Part shown: positions 26,269 through 34,339 of the stretch, in pieces
Layout: each line of letters opens with the position of its first letter
Numbering within the stretch: the stretch's first letter is position 1
Source of the DNA: Caldifarciminota bacterium UBA5631
Lineage (GTDB): Bacteria > Hydrothermota > Hydrothermia > UBA1063
DNA: 64,000 bases
Reading direction: 5' to 3'
Assembly: GCA_002421425.1 (NCBI GenBank)
Contig: DIJZ01000020.1
Location: 15,762-79,761 of the forward strand
Made by a program: the position numbers and the translations under genes
Notes under the pieces: generated by a model
Told to the model about the DNA's origin: nothing
Databases searched by the model: none
Seen by the model: only the letters and a program-made list of their open reading frames with translations

Positions 26269-28131
26269 TTAATTATACTCAAAATGCTTGTCAGTGTCAA
26301 GAAGTAATTCAAACAATCTCCTGAGAAAACAAAAAAAGGCGGGGAATCTATCGCTGAAAACTGCTACATCTGAAACCAATAAGGAAAGACCAGAGGGAAT
26401 GAACTTTTCAAAATATTTCTTTCCTTTAACCCTTGATAGATATCCGTATGCACCCAGAGCCTGCATGTGCCTCTGAATCCTCGTAAAGTTCAACTCTTTA
26501 TATAAGTCCTCAGAAGAAAGATCTATACCCGATAATTCGGAGCAGTTGAGTATATATGAATTTATTGCATCCTCTCTAATCTTGCTGGATACATCTGTGT
26601 ATGGGTCAAACAGCAGGGATGCCAGGTCATAACTTCTTGGACCCCATCTGAGCCCTATGAAGTCCGTTACGCCCAGCTCCCCGTTTTGTCTAACCATCAA
26701 GTTCTGGCTCTGAAAATCTCTATGGAGAACTACATGCGGAAATTTCGAACATTCCACTGCAATAGAGTCAAGTTCCTCCATAACCTCTTCAGGAACTTCC
26801 AGGCGCCCGTAGGGAAGTACAAAATTATTGATAAAATGAGCCTGTTCCCAGCGGAAATATTCCACGTCAAATACAAAACTGCCGAAATCTTTTGATAAAG
26901 AAATAGTGGGACCCAGGGAGTGAAGTTGCGCAAGGATACGTGCGGCCTTTCTGTAATAATCTGGTGCGTTTTTCTGATTCGGAGGATATTTTAAAAATGT
27001 ATACAAAGTGATATCTCCGAAGTCTTCCATCCAGATCAGGTTTCTTAAAACATCCACGTCGAGTATTTCCGGCACAGGAACCCCACAAAAACGAAGAAAT
27101 TCTGACGCCTTAAGGTGCTTATTGAAATTTTCAACATCATCACCGTAATCGCACAAAATTATTCTCTTTCTACCCTGGAGTACTCTGAAAAATTTTCTGT
27201 CTGACCCACCATGTCCAATGGAATATTTGTTCCCGTGGCCACCCATAGCCAGAACTTCATCAAAGGAAAGTTCTCCAGACGGTGATAGGATCATGTTCTC
27301 GTAGCGCCCCACTCGTAGGCTGCTTCCTGGTAAGATTATTGCATTTCTGAAAAACGCCCTGCCCTCAATACGACACTCCCCTTCCATTATTAGAAATCCA
27401 TCAAACTTAATATCAGGAAACTCCGGCTTACGCAAGTTCTGGAACAGGTTCTCACCCCTCTTCTTCAGCAAATAAAACACTGTGCGGGCATAACCTTCCG
27501 GAGTACCGATGTCAGACCAGAATACATCCCCAATATCGTATACACTCACTTTAAGACCTCTATTGAGGGCGTCAAGCCAGATGGTTTTTGCATCGAGGAA
27601 TTCGACAGTGAATTTCTCAAAAACATCTTTTTTGTAAACTGCTATCCCCGCAAATCCAGTTAAGCCTGTGTGTTCGTCAATCCCGGTAAACCTTTCATCC
27701 GAAACTACGAGGTTCCTCTTAGGAACGTTCCTGCTCACTGCGAGAGTAATATTAGACTCCGTTCTTAAGAAGAATTCGATTATCTCTCTAAGATCAGTTT
27801 CACAGTACACGTCTCCATTATGAACAAGAATTACGTTACTTCTAAAAAGACTGGACATATTGACCAGCGCACCTCCAGTCCCGAGAATTTCCCGTTCCTC
27901 AATAAAAGTTAACTCATTTCCAGTAGAACAAAGGTGTTCTCGAATTACATTACCCATATAATGGAGGTTAACCAGAACCTGAGTGGGATTCAACTCTTCA
28001 ATTTTTGAGTGAATCTTTTCAAAACAGGTCTCTCCGAGGATGGGAAGTAGTACTTTTGGGATCGAATAAGTAATTGGTCTGAGTCTCTCTCCCAGCCCTG
28101 CAGAAAGAATCACGGCATCAAAATTAGTCAT
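26269..28131 (-). CDS. Nucleotidyltransferase-kinase fusion, MurU-AmgK type
   Basis: 620 residues from the ATG at 28131, which overlaps the end of the DUF1343 gene by 8 bases; a longer frame from 28224 would run inside that gene. Residues about 5-225 are a sugar-1-phosphate nucleotidyltransferase: AVILSAGLGERLRPIT, PKVLLPILG, VLVNLHYMG, ILVHNGDVYCE and WSDIGTPEGY. Residues about 300-620 are an APH-like kinase: GSDRKFFRVL, VVLHRDFQSQNLMV, then VTDFIGLRWGPRSYDLASLL. AmgK phosphorylates MurNAc/GlcNAc at C1 and MurU makes UDP-MurNAc. The NamZ-like neighbour supports this reading; another sugar remains possible. Confidence 0.8.
   Translation of the reverse strand: MTNFDAVILSAGLGERLRPITYSIPKVLLPILGETCFEKIHSKIEELNPTQVLVNLHYMGNVIREHLCSTGNELTFIEEREILGTGGALVNMSSLFRSNVILVHNGDVYCETDLREIIEFFLRTESNITLAVSRNVPKRNLVVSDERFTGIDEHTGLTGFAGIAVYKKDVFEKFTVEFLDAKTIWLDALNRGLKVSVYDIGDVFWSDIGTPEGYARTVFYLLKKRGENLFQNLRKPEFPDIKFDGFLIMEGECRIEGRAFFRNAIILPGSSLRVGRYENMILSPSGELSFDEVLAMGGHGNKYSIGHGGSDRKFFRVLQGRKRIILCDYGDDVENFNKHLKASEFLRFCGVPVPEILDVDVLRNLIWMEDFGDITLYTFLKYPPNQKNAPDYYRKAARILAQLHSLGPTISLSKDFGSFVFDVEYFRWEQAHFINNFVLPYGRLEVPEEVMEELDSIAVECSKFPHVVLHRDFQSQNLMVRQNGELGVTDFIGLRWGPRSYDLASLLFDPYTDVSSKIREDAINSYILNCSELSGIDLSSEDLYKELNFTRIQRHMQALGAYGYLSRVKGKKYFEKFIPSGLSLLVSDVAVFSDRFPAFFCFLRRLFELLLDTDKHFEYN
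26272..26300 (-). promoter_or_regulatory. Consensus leaderless-type promoter of the pilus operon
   Basis: On the minus strand TTGACA (26295-26300), a 17-base spacer, then TATAAT (26272-26277): both hexamers are perfect. The ATG at 26263 starts 8 bases after the -10. The promoter lies in the last codons of the MurU-AmgK gene and would drive about 14.5 kb of pilus genes. Confidence 0.8.
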
Positions 28132-29296
28132 AAAGCAGAAAATCCTTACGTATGTTTTCGTTGAAACTTTCGCTTTGGGCTTGCCACCAGGCTTCCATCT
28201 CGTCCAGCTTTTCACGCCTCTCAAGTTTCAGTCGCAACTCATCGGTTCCCACAAGGATATCGAAGGGAAGCTTCACGTACTCGTACTCATAAGGGGGCTG
28301 CTTCCAGCGAAACTCTTGAGGGTAAAGCTCCATCATCGCCTTTATCACGGCAACCCCAATTTTAAAGGGCTTCACTTTTTCTTTGCTTAAGATGTGAATC
28401 TGCACTCCACCACACTTTTCGCCAGCAAATTTATTGAAAGTTGGGATAAAATAAAGGGGGCGAAACGTTGTGCCATCAAGCCCAAGGGTACTGAGATAGT
28501 CTGCAAGAGAAAAAGGCTCTATAAATGGTGCACCAAAGATTTCAAAGGGTCTCGTAGTACCCCTTCCCTCACTGATATTCGTGGCCTCAAGAAGACACAT
28601 ACCTGGGTACAAAATTGCCGTCTTCTCTGAAGGCATATTGGGCGATGGATTCACCCAATCAAGCCCTGTATCCTGCCAGAAATGTCTTCTACTCCACCCC
28701 TCCATTTTTATTACTCTCAATTCTAAGTCAGAAAGGTATTTGTGCTTGAAATAAGATGCAATTTCGCCAATAGTCATTCCATGTCTAACAGGCAGCGGCT
28801 TAAGGCCAACAAAAGAGGCAAATTCTTCTTTCAAAACCGGACCTTCAACAAGAGAACCTGAAATTGGGTTTGGACGGTCTAGCACTACAATAAATTTGCC
28901 GCATTCCATGGCAGCTTCCATGGTGAGGTATAAAGACCAGATATAAGTATAATATCTTGACCCAACGTCCTGAAGGTCGACCACCACTCCATCAACCTCC
29001 AGAAGGACTTCAAGGGGCGGCTTCCTTGCCTTCCCGTAAAGGCTGTACACAGGAATGCCCGTCCTGAGATCACGATAACCTTCCCACTCTATCATATTGT
29101 CTTGCGTTTCACCAAAGAGGCCGTGCTGGGGAGCGAAAACGGATTTAACACTAACTTTTTCAAACCCCAAAAACGCATCCAGAGTGCTCTTCAGATTACC
29201 AAGGTAAGAGGCAGAGTGAATGAGGAGTGCAACTCTCACTCCCTCAAATTCCGAAGGCCATTCTTTTTGAAACAGGTCCACACCCAGTTTAGTCAC
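28124..29296 (-). CDS. DUF1343 / NamZ-like exo-N-acetylmuramidase (GH171)
   Basis: 390 residues, GTG start overlapping the glycosylase gene by 8 bases. Conserved DUF1343 features: SVFAPQHGLFGE (about residues 53-64), GIPVYSLYG, VVVDLQDVGSRYYTYIWSL (about 104-122), DRPNPISG, LPVRHGMTIGE and NPSPNMPS. In Bacillus NamZ this family cleaves MurNAc from the non-reducing end of glycans. No signal peptide is visible, so it would act on imported muropeptides in the cytoplasm. It precedes the MurU-AmgK fusion, which would use released MurNAc. Confidence 0.85.
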   Translation of the reverse strand: MTKLGVDLFQKEWPSEFEGVRVALLIHSASYLGNLKSTLDAFLGFEKVSVKSVFAPQHGLFGETQDNMIEWEGYRDLRTGIPVYSLYGKARKPPLEVLLEVDGVVVDLQDVGSRYYTYIWSLYLTMEAAMECGKFIVVLDRPNPISGSLVEGPVLKEEFASFVGLKPLPVRHGMTIGEIASYFKHKYLSDLELRVIKMEGWSRRHFWQDTGLDWVNPSPNMPSEKTAILYPGMCLLEATNISEGRGTTRPFEIFGAPFIEPFSLADYLSTLGLDGTTFRPLYFIPTFNKFAGEKCGGVQIHILSKEKVKPFKIGVAVIKAMMELYPQEFRWKQPPYEYEYVKLPFDILVGTDELRLKLERREKLDEMEAWWQAQSESFNENIRKDFLLYD

Positions 29297-29966
29297 AGAG
29301 AGACCTCTCCTTGAAAAAAGAACAAATGGCTTTTAAAGGGCAGCCAGGGCAGTCTGGGTCTCTTTTTGTGCAGTGAGTCTTCCCCAGGCGCACAAGTAGC
29401 GCATGATACTCATTGAACTTCATAACATCGTGATCCAGATTTTCCATAAAAAAACGCTGGACTTCCTGATAAGAAAGGTCTGAACCTTCGAAAATCCCCA
29501 ACCTGGAAAAAATTCTCCGCGTATAAGCATCTACAACGAAAATTGGCTTACCAAAGGCGTAAAGAGCTATGGAATCCGCCGTTTCAGGCCCAATTCCATC
29601 AATTTCAAGAAGCCTGCCCCTCAGCTCCTGGATGCCCATCCTTTTAAACCTTTCAATACCACCCGAATCGACCAGCGCCTTTATCAATTCTTTCAGCCTC
29701 GCAGCCTTTATCCGGTAAAAACCGCTGGGCCTTATCAGTTTTGCAAGTTCTTCAACGGAAATTTTATGCAACGAATCCAGGTCCAGAAGACCTGCTTCCT
29801 TTAGGTTCCATATTGCCCTTTCAACGTTTCTCCACGATGTGTTCTGAGTAAGGACAGCTCCTACGATAATTTCAAGTTCCCCGTCCCCAGGCCACCAGTG
29901 TTGAGGTCCGAAGCGAGAATAAAGAAGTGAAAAGACCTTCTCAAGAATCTCCCTCATCTTCTTCAT
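29289..29966 (-). CDS. Endonuclease III-family DNA glycosylase (COG2231-like)
   Basis: 225 residues from the ATG at 29966 (an ATG 9 bases later is also possible; both lie within the end of the GT2 gene). EIIVGAVLTQNTSWRNVERA is the HhH-GPD opening. The hairpin reads IDGIGPETADSI, so the AP-lyase lysine of Nth (GVGRKTA) is glutamate here, while the aspartate in VVDAYTRR is kept. Four cysteines in a C-X6-C-X2-C-X5-C pattern hold a [4Fe-4S] cluster. It is therefore likely a monofunctional base glycosylase. Overlaps both neighbours. Confidence 0.87.
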   Translation of the reverse strand: MKKMREILEKVFSLLYSRFGPQHWWPGDGELEIIVGAVLTQNTSWRNVERAIWNLKEAGLLDLDSLHKISVEELAKLIRPSGFYRIKAARLKELIKALVDSGGIERFKRMGIQELRGRLLEIDGIGPETADSIALYAFGKPIFVVDAYTRRIFSRLGIFEGSDLSYQEVQRFFMENLDHDVMKFNEYHALLVRLGKTHCTKRDPDCPGCPLKAICSFFKERSLCD

Positions 29967-30870
29967 AATCGAGGAGACTTTCACCTTCCACAATATCGTA
30001 AAGCCCCGATACAAGTTCGCCCAAAAAACCCATAAGGAAGAAAATAAGACCAGAAATGAGCAAAAACATTACCAGGTAAAGCAATGGCCTATAGCCAAAA
30101 TGCTTGAAAATTCTCAGATACAAAGCGACAACTCCTGCAAGTACACCAAGAACAAGCGATGCAAGACCGAGTCCACCGAAGAAGAACATCGGTTTTCTTC
30201 TAAAAGTAATTAAGAATTTCACAGATATAAGATCAAAGACACCCACCAGTACCCTTCCCACACCTCTGTACTTACTTACACCATGCATCCTTGGCCTGAG
30301 AATAACTCTCTCTTCTCCTACCCTGAAGCCCAGTTCCTTTGCCCATGGAATAATATAGCGGTGCCAATCTTTACGAAGTGGAAGGAGTTCGAGCACTTCG
30401 CGCCTCATAACCTTTATGCTATTCATATCGTGGATTTTGATGCCGAACAACATTCGCACAAGGAAGTTATATATACTGGATACCACTTTCTTCTCATATT
30501 TACCAAGTTTCCAACCTGCCACGAGATCTAATCCATCGGTCTCAATCCTGGAAACCATCCTTTCCACGTCCTCGAGCGTGAATTGGAGGTCGGCAGGGAA
30601 AAAGGCCACAAGGGGCGCCTCAGAGTGCTTCAGGGCAGTTTTAAGTGCGTGAGTAACGCCAAGATTTCTTCTGTGGCGGAAATACTTGACATTTCTATAT
30701 TCCGGCACCAGGCGCTTCAACTCTTCATAAGTTCCATCGGTAGATCCGTCGTCTACGATAATCATTTCCCAATCAACATGCCGCCTTTCAACAAAGCCCT
30801 TGAAATAGTCAAGTAAGGGCCTGATGTTGTCCCGTTCGTCCTTTGCAGGAACCAGAATTGAAAGTCTCAT
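29941..30870 (-). CDS. GT2 glycosyltransferase with C-terminal membrane helices (DPM1/GtrB-like)
   Basis: 309 residues. The GT-A fold is shown by LSILVPAKDERDNIRPLLD (residues 3-21), IIVDDGSTDGTYEEL (about 38-52), RNLGVTHALKTAL and FFPADLQFTLEDVERM. Two hydrophobic helices (about 230-255 and 265-292) anchor it. Such enzymes transfer a sugar to polyprenyl phosphate for later use by flippases and GT-C enzymes; the flippase-like and YfhO-like genes are directly upstream on the same strand. It has its own promoter only 6 bases from the ATG. Confidence 0.87.
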   Translation of the reverse strand: MRLSILVPAKDERDNIRPLLDYFKGFVERRHVDWEMIIVDDGSTDGTYEELKRLVPEYRNVKYFRHRRNLGVTHALKTALKHSEAPLVAFFPADLQFTLEDVERMVSRIETDGLDLVAGWKLGKYEKKVVSSIYNFLVRMLFGIKIHDMNSIKVMRREVLELLPLRKDWHRYIIPWAKELGFRVGEERVILRPRMHGVSKYRGVGRVLVGVFDLISVKFLITFRRKPMFFFGGLGLASLVLGVLAGVVALYLRIFKHFGYRPLLYLVMFLLISGLIFFLMGFLGELVSGLYDIVEGESLLDYEEDEGDS

Positions 30871-30876
30871 GCTTCA

Positions 30877-30905
30877 ATTATACATTCAACGGAAAGCCAA
30901 TGCAA
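30877..30905 (-). promoter_or_regulatory. Leaderless-type promoter of the GT2 gene
   Basis: Minus strand TTGCAT (30900-30905), 17 bases, TATAAT (30877-30882), then 6 bases to the ATG at 30870. It lies in the 64-base gap after the flippase-like gene and would start the GT2-glycosylase-NamZ-MurU/AmgK unit. Confidence 0.6.
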
Positions 30906-30934
30906 CGAAAATTTCAGGTTTTTTCGATGTCATC

Positions 30935-31849
30935 CTATTTTTCCCTGAGTCGTCCTTTTTCAAAAAAGGCGAAAGCAAAAAGGAATAATATAAAATCACC
31001 AAGCACAAGAGCTACTCTTGTTAGGATTGAAAAAGCAGATGCAACCTCTCCGCTGTATGTACCTCTGAGGAGAGTCATAAGAATTGACTCCCTGACGCCA
31101 AGGCCGGCAGGTGCAATAATGGTCAGATATCCAAGAATCCAGGAGATAGGGTAAGTTGTTACTGAATCCAGAAGGCTTACCCGAATAGAGGACCCCTGAA
31201 TCATTACCCAGAAGGAGACGCCGGTTAGTATCCAGAGCACGAAGTATAAAACAAAAACAACAAGGTTTCTCCTTAGGTTGAGGTTTATTCTGGATAGATC
31301 CATTTCCACTTTTCTCAGACGCGCGTACAATTTTAAGAAGAACTTAATAAAAGAAGGGTGCTGAAGGGTAAGAAGTACAAGAAAAAGCAAAGAAGCATAT
31401 AAAAGCCAAAGCTGAGATACATTGCCGCGCAAAAAAAATCTAATGAAAAACACCATAATAGCTGCTGCACTGGAAATTATCACTTCAAGGAAAACGGTCG
31501 TTAGTGTAATTTCGGGTTTTATTTTCTTGGTTAGAGCAACTCTCCCGACGAACTGCCACACTTTACCAGGGATGTACTTTCCTACATTAGAGTAAATCCA
31601 GGAGATAATTGAAGTCTTCAGAGGAAGTTCATACCCAAATCCCTGGACTATGTACCTCCACACAAAGGGATAGGCAGATATTATGAAAGCCAGCATAAGT
31701 AAGCCTGCGCAAAGACACAGAGGTTTCAATGTTAGGAAAGTATCGCTAAAGGCTTTAGCATTCCTGACAAGAGGTGAAGCAACATAGTAGAAAAGAAACA
31801 GAACTAAAAGAACCTGTGCTACTCTAAGTAGAATTACCTTTGCGCTCAT
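30935..31849 (-). CDS. Flippase-like integral membrane protein (UPF0104 / LPG-synthase TM family)
   Basis: 304 residues, about eight membrane helices. Family features: WRYIVQGFGYELPLKTSIISWIYSNVGKYIPGKVWQFVGRVAL (read in overlapping pieces; the N-X-GKYIPGKVWQ core is diagnostic), and a C-terminal APAGLGVRESILMTLL. It belongs with AglD and the MprF transmembrane domain, often encoded beside GT2 glycosyltransferases and thought to move lipid-linked substrates. The start is immediately next to the YfhO stop, so the two are co-transcribed. Confidence 0.83.
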   Translation of the reverse strand: MSAKVILLRVAQVLLVLFLFYYVASPLVRNAKAFSDTFLTLKPLCLCAGLLMLAFIISAYPFVWRYIVQGFGYELPLKTSIISWIYSNVGKYIPGKVWQFVGRVALTKKIKPEITLTTVFLEVIISSAAAIMVFFIRFFLRGNVSQLWLLYASLLFLVLLTLQHPSFIKFFLKLYARLRKVEMDLSRINLNLRRNLVVFVLYFVLWILTGVSFWVMIQGSSIRVSLLDSVTTYPISWILGYLTIIAPAGLGVRESILMTLLRGTYSGEVASAFSILTRVALVLGDFILFLFAFAFFEKGRLREK

Positions 31850-34251
31850 CAGGGTTTTCTTATAACCAGTACCAGGGCGAACAGAGATATCAAAAATCCT
31901 GCAGCAGATAGCGCAAATCCAACTTTGTGGAAAATTGAATCAAACTTCATCAAAATTGTGTGTTCTCCTGCAGGGCAATATACGGCTCTGAAGGCGTAGT
32001 TTGCAGTGTACACTTCCGTTTGCTTGCCATCAATGTAGCATTTCCAGCCAGGATGATAGTTTTCAGAAAACACGACAAATCCCGCTTTGGGAAGGTCTAC
32101 TTTCACGTCAATTCTATTTGCATCATATCTTGTAAGTTCAATTACTGGACTTCCCGCTTGCGTAGCCGCTGAAACGGGAATTCGGGGATCTTTTTCCAGA
32201 AAAACGAAACTTTTCAGAGAATCTGAGGGTAGCACCTTCAACATCGCCAGGATTGAATCCGGAGGAAGAACTCTGTACGCCTCAGCAAAGTACACCCTCC
32301 CAAGATTACTGGAGTTTTCATAAAGGGCAAATTGCCCCAGGGGCGATACCAGTCTGAAATTCCCCAGATACTGGATCCACTCCCTTATAGCCTTTCTTGT
32401 AGCCTCATCGTACCTTAAAGTATCGATTATCTGGAAGTTATAAGCAATTACATATTTAACATCCAGGAGATTTAGCATCTCCGGGTGTGAAATTAGGTTC
32501 TGCGGGTTGAACATCACGCTCTGCCCAGCCCCAATAAATTCCTGATACCTCCTTGGTGGAGAACTTGTATACCCTCCAATAGAGCTAACTCTATGTATTA
32601 TTAGTGTCCCATCGTTGGCCCTCGGGTACATAAGGGGAAAGATTCTGAAAATACCTGCTTCGTTCTTAATTGTTTTTATCACAGGATCTTCTCCATACAT
32701 TTCATCCATGCTGCGTCCCGTATCAACAATGAAATTTCTATTCACAAGATACAGGTCAAGGAAAACGAGCAAGGATAGCCCTATGGATAAAGAAAGTGCC
32801 TCTCTTCTTTTCTTTGAAATAACCACAAGAATCGCATATGCAAGTCCTGCAATGACCAATGAAAGTAAATAGGATCCGAGAAGTTTCCCGTACCCTTCAC
32901 CAAGAATGAATATTTTGTCCTTCACATTGCCTGCATCCTTTGCTCTTTGAAGCATTCCAGAAAACATACTTATTATTCCACTCTTGAACATCAATAGAAT
33001 AAGAAATAGTACAGAAAATGCACCCAGGAGATAGAGACCTTCTTTCACGAGCTTTTTTAATTCTAACTCACCCCTCAAAACACCTTTTATACAAATAGAA
33101 GCCAGTATGACCGATATATAATTAAAGATAAAAAACATTAAACTTGGAGCTCTAAACCTTTTTACCATCGGAAGAACATAATAGAAAATTTTATAGAAAG
33201 GCGTAAAACCTCCCCACACGTAAAGGAGCACAAATACGGCATAAATTGTCAAAAATCTTACCAGCTTATCTTTCTTCATTTTCGTTACTATCGTCGTCAG
33301 AGCGAGGAAGAGTGTAATTATTCCCATATACTCTGTGTGCAGCTTGAAATAGTTTCTTCCCCAGTATTCATCAAGAATTCCTGAAAAACGGGGCGTAATT
33401 AAATTGAGAATTTCCTCGGGAGGCATTGACCAGCTCACCGCATATTCATATCCCCTCTCAGCACCCCTCGCAGTGAAAGGCAAATTTTCAAAGACAGGGA
33501 GCAGGTAAAAACTGTACATTAGTGCCGCAACTAACCCTCCAAGAACTGAATATAGGGCATAAATATAGAATTTTTTGCTTTTCAGGTTGTTTCCCTGAGT
33601 GATGTTGTAAAAAACGAAGAAGCATATCAAAAACAAGACTCCATAGTAAGTCATTTGAGGATGTCCGTTCAAAAACGAGAATCCTACCGCCGCACCCATT
33701 AACAAAAAATACCCCAGCTTGCCTGAGTCAATACCTTTAACAAGGAGAGCAAGATATAAAGGCAGGAGTGCCATGCTGGTCAGACGGCCCAGATGTCCAG
33801 CATAAGTCGTGGAGACAAGAACGCCAGAAAATCCATACATTACTCCACCAATTAAGGCTGTAAGGTCATCTTTCAGGAATTCTCTCAGAAAAAAGTAAGT
33901 AGAAATCCCCGCAATGGTTATCATAAATATAAAACCAAGAACGTGCGATATGTGCACTGGAAATACAAAAGTACTCAAGAACCTGAGAGTCAAGATTTCA
34001 GGGAAAAAAGCTCCAATTGTAGGCATCCCGGAGAAGACATAAATATTCCAGAAAGGAAGTGAATGATTCGCTTTAATGTAATCCCTCATAAAAACCCAGT
34101 TTGCGTATCCTCCATTCAGCCAGTCAGTACCCATTAGATTTTTTGATGGTGAGAGAAAAGCAACATACAACACAAGTGAAAGGGTTAAATAGGCAAGAAA
34201 TACTACGTACGGCTTCAACTTGAAAACCTTCTCCTGAACAGTTCGTGCCAT
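31849..34251 (-). CDS. YfhO-family multi-pass membrane protein (putative GT-C glycosyltransferase)
   Basis: 800 residues with about twelve or more membrane helices. Starts with a cytoplasmic tail and a first helix; the first periplasmic loop has NLMGTDWLNGGYANWVF and FWNIYVFSGMPTIGAFFP, matching YfhO/GT-C proteins with a catalytic acidic residue in loop 1. The C-terminal soluble portion (about 520-770) has VISFSENYHPGWKCYIDG-like features and TANYAFRAVYCPAGEHTI, then a last helix. The family glycosylates lipoteichoic acid or other surface polymers in Firmicutes. RBS GAGGAGG is 6 bases upstream. Confidence 0.83.
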   Translation of the reverse strand: MARTVQEKVFKLKPYVVFLAYLTLSLVLYVAFLSPSKNLMGTDWLNGGYANWVFMRDYIKANHSLPFWNIYVFSGMPTIGAFFPEILTLRFLSTFVFPVHISHVLGFIFMITIAGISTYFFLREFLKDDLTALIGGVMYGFSGVLVSTTYAGHLGRLTSMALLPLYLALLVKGIDSGKLGYFLLMGAAVGFSFLNGHPQMTYYGVLFLICFFVFYNITQGNNLKSKKFYIYALYSVLGGLVAALMYSFYLLPVFENLPFTARGAERGYEYAVSWSMPPEEILNLITPRFSGILDEYWGRNYFKLHTEYMGIITLFLALTTIVTKMKKDKLVRFLTIYAVFVLLYVWGGFTPFYKIFYYVLPMVKRFRAPSLMFFIFNYISVILASICIKGVLRGELELKKLVKEGLYLLGAFSVLFLILLMFKSGIISMFSGMLQRAKDAGNVKDKIFILGEGYGKLLGSYLLSLVIAGLAYAILVVISKKRREALSLSIGLSLLVFLDLYLVNRNFIVDTGRSMDEMYGEDPVIKTIKNEAGIFRIFPLMYPRANDGTLIIHRVSSIGGYTSSPPRRYQEFIGAGQSVMFNPQNLISHPEMLNLLDVKYVIAYNFQIIDTLRYDEATRKAIREWIQYLGNFRLVSPLGQFALYENSSNLGRVYFAEAYRVLPPDSILAMLKVLPSDSLKSFVFLEKDPRIPVSAATQAGSPVIELTRYDANRIDVKVDLPKAGFVVFSENYHPGWKCYIDGKQTEVYTANYAFRAVYCPAGEHTILMKFDSIFHKVGFALSAAGFLISLFALVLVIRKP

Positions 34252-34269
34252 TGTTTCCTCCTCAGGGTA

Positions 34270-34298
34270 ATAATAAAGATGGTGCTTTGACTATTCAA
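34270..34298 (-). promoter_or_regulatory. Promoter of the YfhO-flippase unit (divergent)
   Basis: Minus strand TTGAAT (34293-34298), 17 bases, TATTAT (34270-34275). Its -35 box lies directly next to the -35 box of the plus-strand promoter, so both promoters share one short region. Confidence 0.55.
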
Positions 34299-34315
34299 AC
34301 CCTCCGATTTATAAT
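34287..34315 (+). promoter_or_regulatory. Promoter of the class III aminotransferase operon
   Basis: TTGACT (34287-34292), 17 bases, TATAAT (34310-34315). A short leader with a strong AAAGGAGG site precedes the ATG at 34340, so this transcript is led, unlike several others in the window. Confidence 0.75.
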
Positions 34316-34339
34316 TGCTTATCAATTAAAGGAGGTAAA

